Positions 7,593 to 10,462 of a stretch of DNA of 10,462 bases are shown here, piece after piece. The stretch covers positions 723 through 11,184 of the forward strand of contig DIQY01000058.1 of the NCBI GenBank assembly GCA_002424295.1. The letters run 5' to 3'. The DNA comes from Ruminococcaceae bacterium UBA5450. GTDB taxonomy: Bacteria; Bacillota; Clostridia; Oscillospirales; Acutalibacteraceae. Numbering within the stretch: position 1 is the stretch's first letter; every line of letters begins with the position of its first letter. The notes under the pieces are model-generated. The model made no database searches, was not told the DNA's origin, and was given only the letters and a program-made list of their open reading frames with translations. The position numbers and the translations under genes were made by a program.

Positions 7593-7620
7593 TTGACTTT
7601 TTACAAGAAAGTGTTAAAAT
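7593..7620 (+). promoter_or_regulatory. Strong sigma-A-type promoter for the permease gene
   Basis: TTGACT (7593-7598, 5 of 6) and TAAAAT (7615-7620, 5 of 6) are 16 bases apart, and TG at 7612-7613 makes an extended -10 (TGTTAAAAT). Transcription would start near 7627, giving a leader of about 50 bases. A purine-rich site, AGAGGTG (7666-7672), lies 5 bases before the permease ATG. This is the clearest promoter in the window and probably serves the permease, the 163-residue gene and perhaps tcdA. Confidence 0.7.
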
Positions 7621-7677
7621 GAAACGGCTAATGGAAAAGAGAAGCAATATCTAAAAAAGAGAAGAAGAGGTGTTTAT

Positions 7678-8946
7678 ATGACAAGTCAACAGATTATAGC
7701 GATTGTAATTTTTCTGGTGACAATGGTTGCTGTCATGACAGAAAAAGTTCATCGTGCTGTAGCGGCAATGGCTGGTGCGGTCCTGATGATTTTGTTTCAT
7801 ATTTTGGATTTAAGCGACTGCGTTTCTCATGTAGATGTAAATACGCTTGGCGTATTGGTCGGAATGATGATTTTTGTGGCTGTGGTTAAAAAATCCGGTA
7901 TTTTTGAGTATGTGGCAATTAAATCAGCAAAGCTTGCAAAAGGAAAGCCCTGGCGAATCATGGTATCGTTTGTCCTGATAACGGCGATCCTTTCTGCATT
8001 CTTGGATAACGTGACAACGGTTCTTTTGGTAGGACCAATGACTTTGGCGATTACCGGAATTTTGGGAATTAATCCGATTCCATATATGATTTCGGAAATT
8101 CTGGCTTCTAATATGGGTGGTACCGCAACCCTGATCGGTGATCCGCCAAATATTATGATTGGCAGTGCTGCTGGACTTGGATTTTCAGATTTTTTGGCAA
8201 ATACAGGCGTTCCGGTTGCGATTACCCTTGCATTAACGCTGCTATGTTTTCGGTTTCTCTATGTAAAAGAGATGCAGGTCGATCAGGGAGCAATGGATAA
8301 AGTGATGGGTTTGGACGAAAATGTGGCCATTCATGATAAGACGTTGATGATTAAGAGTCTTGTTGTGATGGCTTTAGTCGTTCTCGGATTTATTCTGCAT
8401 AGTCAGACGGGCGTTGAATCCGGGGTTGTCGCGCTGACGGGCGCTGTTGTAATTTTACTGATTGGAAAACAGGATGCAGAAGACATCATTCTAAGTGTGG
8501 AATGGTCAACCATTCTATTCTTTATCGGGCTGTTTGTAGTGGTCGGCGGTTTACAGGAAGTCGGCGTTATCAATATGCTGGCTCAGATGATGGTCAATGC
8601 AACGCAGGGGAATATGACAATGAGTTTGCTGATCGTTCTCTGGGCTTCTGCACTTATTTCGGCATTCTTGGATAATATTCCCTTTGTTGCAACAATGATT
8701 CCGCTCATTCTAACGATGGGACAAAGCGGCATGAATATTACACCATTGTGGTGGGCGCTTTCTCTGGGGGCGTGCCTCGGCGGCAATGGTACATTGATTG
8801 GAGCTTCTGCCAACGTGGTGCTTTCCAGTATTAGTACGAAAAACGGTTATCCGATTACTTTTAAGAGTTTTACAAAAATAGGCTTCCCGATTATGCTGAT
8901 GTCAATTGCAGTCAGCACAGTCTGGCTGCTGCTGCGGTTTGCTTAA
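7678..8946 (+). CDS. ArsB/NhaD-type ion transporter (IT superfamily), substrate unknown
   Basis: A 422-residue integral membrane protein with about 10-11 hydrophobic helices, the size and pattern of the ArsB/NhaD group (COG1055; CitMHS-like Pfam family), related to the human P protein and SLC13 carriers. The internal two-fold repeat of the superfamily is plain. SAFLDN occurs at 106-111 and 328-333, and the GG(T/N)xTLIG loop at 147-154 and again at 368-375, followed by DPPN (155-158) in the first half and ASAN (376-379) in the second. These loops are the likely substrate/ion-binding hairpins. Members carry arsenite, Na+/H+, dicarboxylates or other anions, and the sequence alone does not decide. 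No arsR, arsC or arsA is nearby, so I do not call it arsenite resistance. It has its own strong promoter. The next gene follows after 37 bases, so the two are probably co-transcribed. The start ATG at 7678 is the first in frame with a ribosome binding site. Confidence 0.9.
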   Translation: MTSQQIIAIVIFLVTMVAVMTEKVHRAVAAMAGAVLMILFHILDLSDCVSHVDVNTLGVLVGMMIFVAVVKKSGIFEYVAIKSAKLAKGKPWRIMVSFVLITAILSAFLDNVTTVLLVGPMTLAITGILGINPIPYMISEILASNMGGTATLIGDPPNIMIGSAAGLGFSDFLANTGVPVAITLALTLLCFRFLYVKEMQVDQGAMDKVMGLDENVAIHDKTLMIKSLVVMALVVLGFILHSQTGVESGVVALTGAVVILLIGKQDAEDIILSVEWSTILFFIGLFVVVGGLQEVGVINMLAQMMVNATQGNMTMSLLIVLWASALISAFLDNIPFVATMIPLILTMGQSGMNITPLWWALSLGACLGGNGTLIGASANVVLSSISTKNGYPITFKSFTKIGFPIMLMSIAVSTVWLLLRFA

Positions 8947-8983
8947 AAAGCGAGCCAATCAAGGAAAGGAGTAGTTACGAATT

Positions 8984-9475
8984 ATGAACTGCAATTCGAT
9001 TAATGGAGATGTTATCGACTTGACGCTGCGGCTGATGGGTGCGACCCAAATTCGGGAATTCCCTAGTTTTATGCATATTGTGGATTTCAATTTGGGAGAC
9101 GGTGTGATGGTAACATATGTCTTCAATATTACACGTGAGGATAAATATTTTTTGCAGCGGGTGAGACCTTATGCAATTTCTCACGGAAAGTTTGCTAATG
9201 TACAGGAAATTATTGCATTTATCAAGGATGATATTGAAAAATTCCGAAATGCAAAAAAGAGCCGAAATTTTCCTGAATTTCTCGAAATTTTCGAGAAAGA
9301 ACATCAGTTTTTAGAGGATATGGAAGACCTGTTTTTGACACATAATATTGATAAGGCAATGTTGGAAGAGATTAAAGATGATATGCAGCTTGTCATGAAG
9401 AAAGTGCAGAAGGTTGAGGCACCTGAACTTCTGGAATTACAACAGACGCATCCTCATGTGGACATTGAAAAGTAA
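8984..9475 (+). CDS. Uncharacterised 163-residue soluble protein
   Basis: I do not recognise a family. The start is well supported: AAAGGAG (8965-8971) lies 12 bases before the ATG. There is no signal peptide or membrane segment. The N-terminal half alternates likely strands (FMHIVDFNLGDGVMVTYVF and KYFLQRVRPYAIS), suggesting a small alpha/beta domain. From about residue 73 it is helical and highly charged, with a Lys/Glu-rich second half (FPEFLEIFEKEHQFLEDMEDLF, MLEEIKDDMQLVMKKV; 20 residues or more split by me) that could form a helical hairpin or coiled coil. There is one cysteine (Cys3) and no evident catalytic or metal-binding motif. It lies 37 bases after the permease gene and 53 bases before tcdA, all on the same strand, so a cytoplasmic partner or regulator of the permease is possible but only inferred. 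The coding sequence contains a perfect palindrome (see 9278-9298). Confidence 0.8.
   Translation: MNCNSINGDVIDLTLRLMGATQIREFPSFMHIVDFNLGDGVMVTYVFNITREDKYFLQRVRPYAISHGKFANVQEIIAFIKDDIEKFRNAKKSRNFPEFLEIFEKEHQFLEDMEDLFLTHNIDKAMLEEIKDDMQLVMKKVQKVEAPELLELQQTHPHVDIEK
9278..9298. repeat. Perfect 21-base palindrome inside the 163-residue gene
   Basis: TTTCTCGAAA (9278-9287) and TTTCGAGAAA (9289-9298) are exact inverted copies around one central base. Its core word CGAAATTTTC (9283-9292) also occurs exactly 20 bases upstream (9263-9272), giving a two-copy direct repeat. It encodes part of a Phe/Glu-rich helix (FLEIFEKE), so protein constraint explains some of it. It could be an intragenic operator-like site or a hairpin in the message. 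Confidence 0.6.
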
Positions 9476-9487
9476 AGGTGTCTGTGA

Positions 9488-9523
9488 ATGAGGGACAATA
9501 GGATATTTGAAAACGGGATGTGA
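9488..9523 (+). CDS. Possible 11-codon leader minigene before tcdA
   Basis: ATG at 9488 opens a reading frame MRDNRIFENGM ending with TGA at 9521-9523. AAAGGTG (9474-9480) lies 7 bases upstream, a better ribosome binding site than tcdA itself has. The minigene stop overlaps an in-frame GTG of tcdA (9520) and ends 5 bases before the tcdA ATG (9529). This arrangement fits translational coupling, but so short a frame can arise by chance. Confidence 0.25.
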   Translation: MRDNRIFENGM

Positions 9524-9528
9524 TAGGG

Positions 9529-10248
9529 ATGAATGAAGAACAATTTTCAAGGACGGAATTACTGATTGGTCAATCAGCAATCAAAAAGCTTCACCAATCT
9601 TCTGTGATTATTTTTGGGGTCGGCGGAGTTGGAGGTTATGTAGCGGAAGCCCTCTGCCGCAGCGGAATTGGTTCATTGACTTTGGTGGACCCGGATACCG
9701 TCAGTATTTCGAATCTGAATCGCCAGATTATAGCAACTTATCAGACGCTGAATCAGCCGAAAACTGAAATGATGGCCAAGCGCCTTCTTTCTATCAATCC
9801 GGCTGCTTCTGTCTTTTCAATTCCTAAATTTTATCAGGCGGAAAATGCGGAGGAATTTCCACTGGATTCCTATGATTATGTCATTGACTGCATTGATACG
9901 GTATCCAGTAAGCTGTTGTTGGTGCAAAATGCTAAAAAGGCAGGGACACCGATTATTAGTTCTATGGGTGCAGGAAATAAATTGGATCCGACCGCATTTC
10001 GAGTGGGAGATATCTACGAAACAAAAGTATGTCCGCTTGCCAGAGTGATGCGCCGAGAGTTAAGACAGAGAGGAATTGCCTCTTTAAAAGTCGTCTATAG
10101 CACAGAGCCGCCAAGAACACCCTTACAGAGTAATGAACCAGCAGCCCCTGGAAAGCGGCAGACACCTGGCAGCATGCCATTTGTTCCTTCTACAGCAGGA
10201 TTGGTTTTGGCGAGTGCGGTTGTGCAGGACCTGACACAGGCATGGTAG
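9529..10248 (+). CDS. tcdA: tRNA threonylcarbamoyladenosine dehydratase (ThiF/E1-like)
   Basis: TcdA (CsdL/YgdL) uses ATP to cyclise the t6A base at position 37 of ANN-decoding tRNAs into cyclic t6A. The 239-residue protein shows the E1-like Rossmann fold: FGVGGVGGYVAEAL with the glycine motif at 30-36, LVDPDTVSISNLNRQ with Asp54, Asp56 and SNLNRQ at 61-66, Lys78, and VIDCIDTVSSK (Asp120, Asp123). SSMGAGNKLDPT, the conserved Cys168 in KVCPLARVMRREL and YSTEPPR are characteristic of TcdA rather than ThiF or MoeB. ThiF and MoeB would also carry CxxC zinc pairs, which are missing here. The C-terminus ends at the fold, shorter than the 268-residue E. coli protein but usual for Firmicutes. Start choice: an in-frame GTG at 9520 is an alternative (three residues longer). 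Neither start has a strong ribosome binding site, and an 11-codon minigene just upstream may feed ribosomes in. Confidence 0.93.
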   Translation: MNEEQFSRTELLIGQSAIKKLHQSSVIIFGVGGVGGYVAEALCRSGIGSLTLVDPDTVSISNLNRQIIATYQTLNQPKTEMMAKRLLSINPAASVFSIPKFYQAENAEEFPLDSYDYVIDCIDTVSSKLLLVQNAKKAGTPIISSMGAGNKLDPTAFRVGDIYETKVCPLARVMRRELRQRGIASLKVVYSTEPPRTPLQSNEPAAPGKRQTPGSMPFVPSTAGLVLASAVVQDLTQAW

Positions 10249-10462
10249 ATATTGCATTAATAATTTTATATTAGTAAATATGATATTATGATTTGAGATA
10301 CTGCAGAGAAATATTTTATCAGTTTCTGTTTTATAATTCCAATTAAGAACATTAATTCTTTAAGTTTGTACTATCATTTTACAAGGGTTTTGTTATAAAA
10401 AGTTTATATAAAGGTTAAAAATAAAATATTTGTATTAACTAAATAAAAATGATTGGATGGAA
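10249..10462. other. AT-rich non-coding tail
   Basis: By my count only about 40 of these 214 bases are G or C (about 19%), far below the neighbouring genes. I see no gene, RNA gene or GC-containing terminator stem. An ATG at 10449 runs open to the window edge for four codons, but has no ribosome binding site close by. The stretch is probably the upstream region of a gene beyond the window. Confidence 0.6.

Noticed and set aside
7619..7654. Short frame MKRLMEKRSNI before the permease gene
   Set aside because: Its ATG overlaps the -10 element of the strong promoter, so it would be upstream of that transcript's start, and it has no ribosome binding site.
7678..8946. Naming the permease arsB (arsenite efflux)
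   Set aside because: The family also includes Na+/H+ and organic anion carriers, and no arsR, arsC or arsA gene is near. The sequence supports the family only.
10341..10363. AATTAA/TTAATT hairpin as a tcdA terminator
   Set aside because: The stem is six A-T pairs only, in sequence that is 81% A+T, where such inverted repeats occur by chance; no T run follows closely enough.
10449..10462. Start of a new gene at the right edge
   Set aside because: Only four codons are visible, and the nearest purine-rich site (AAAGG near 10410-10414) is more than 30 bases upstream.

Overview
The window looks like ordinary chromosome from a low-to-moderate GC Gram-positive bacterium of the class Clostridia. 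Strong AGGAGG-like ribosome binding sites, AT-biased codon choice, sigma-A-type promoter words and Firmicutes-style protein sequences support this. A gut Oscillospirales/Ruminococcaceae-like organism is my best guess, but it is an impression from the proteins and not a database match. I see no mobile element, CRISPR array, tRNA, rRNA or phage gene.

Positions 1-2899 (plus strand) hold a cysteine block. It starts with the 3' part of cysE (serine O-acetyltransferase, cut by the window edge). cysS (cysteinyl-tRNA synthetase), a YbaK-type Cys-tRNA(Pro) deacylase and an unrecognised 131-residue protein with two membrane helices follow. Gaps are 28-40 bases, so this is probably one transcript. It joins cysteine synthesis, cysteine charging and proofreading of mischarged Cys-tRNA(Pro). 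A strong hairpin at 2903-2943 ends the block and also serves the convergent PAP2-family lipid phosphatase gene (2949-3479, minus strand).

Positions 3480-3645 form a divergent promoter region between the PAP2 gene and a maltodextrin/glycogen operon, malQ (4-alpha-glucanotransferase) and glgP (glucan phosphorylase), which overlap by 14 bases. Together these two enzymes rearrange alpha-1,4-glucans and release glucose-1-phosphate.

Positions 7487-7677 are non-coding and hold one strong extended -10 promoter, a second promoter-like pair just after glgP, and a weak hairpin. This region leads into an ArsB/NhaD-type (IT superfamily) permease with unknown substrate, an unrecognised 163-residue soluble protein, and tcdA (tRNA threonylcarbamoyladenosine dehydratase). 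An 11-codon minigene with its own good ribosome binding site abuts the tcdA start and may couple its translation. The last 214 bases are about 81% A+T and hold no gene I can support.

I found no clearly new multi-gene system. The most worthwhile leads are the unrecognised 163-residue gene with a perfect 21-base palindrome in its coding sequence, the minigene before tcdA, and the cysteine-synthesis/charging/editing gene order.
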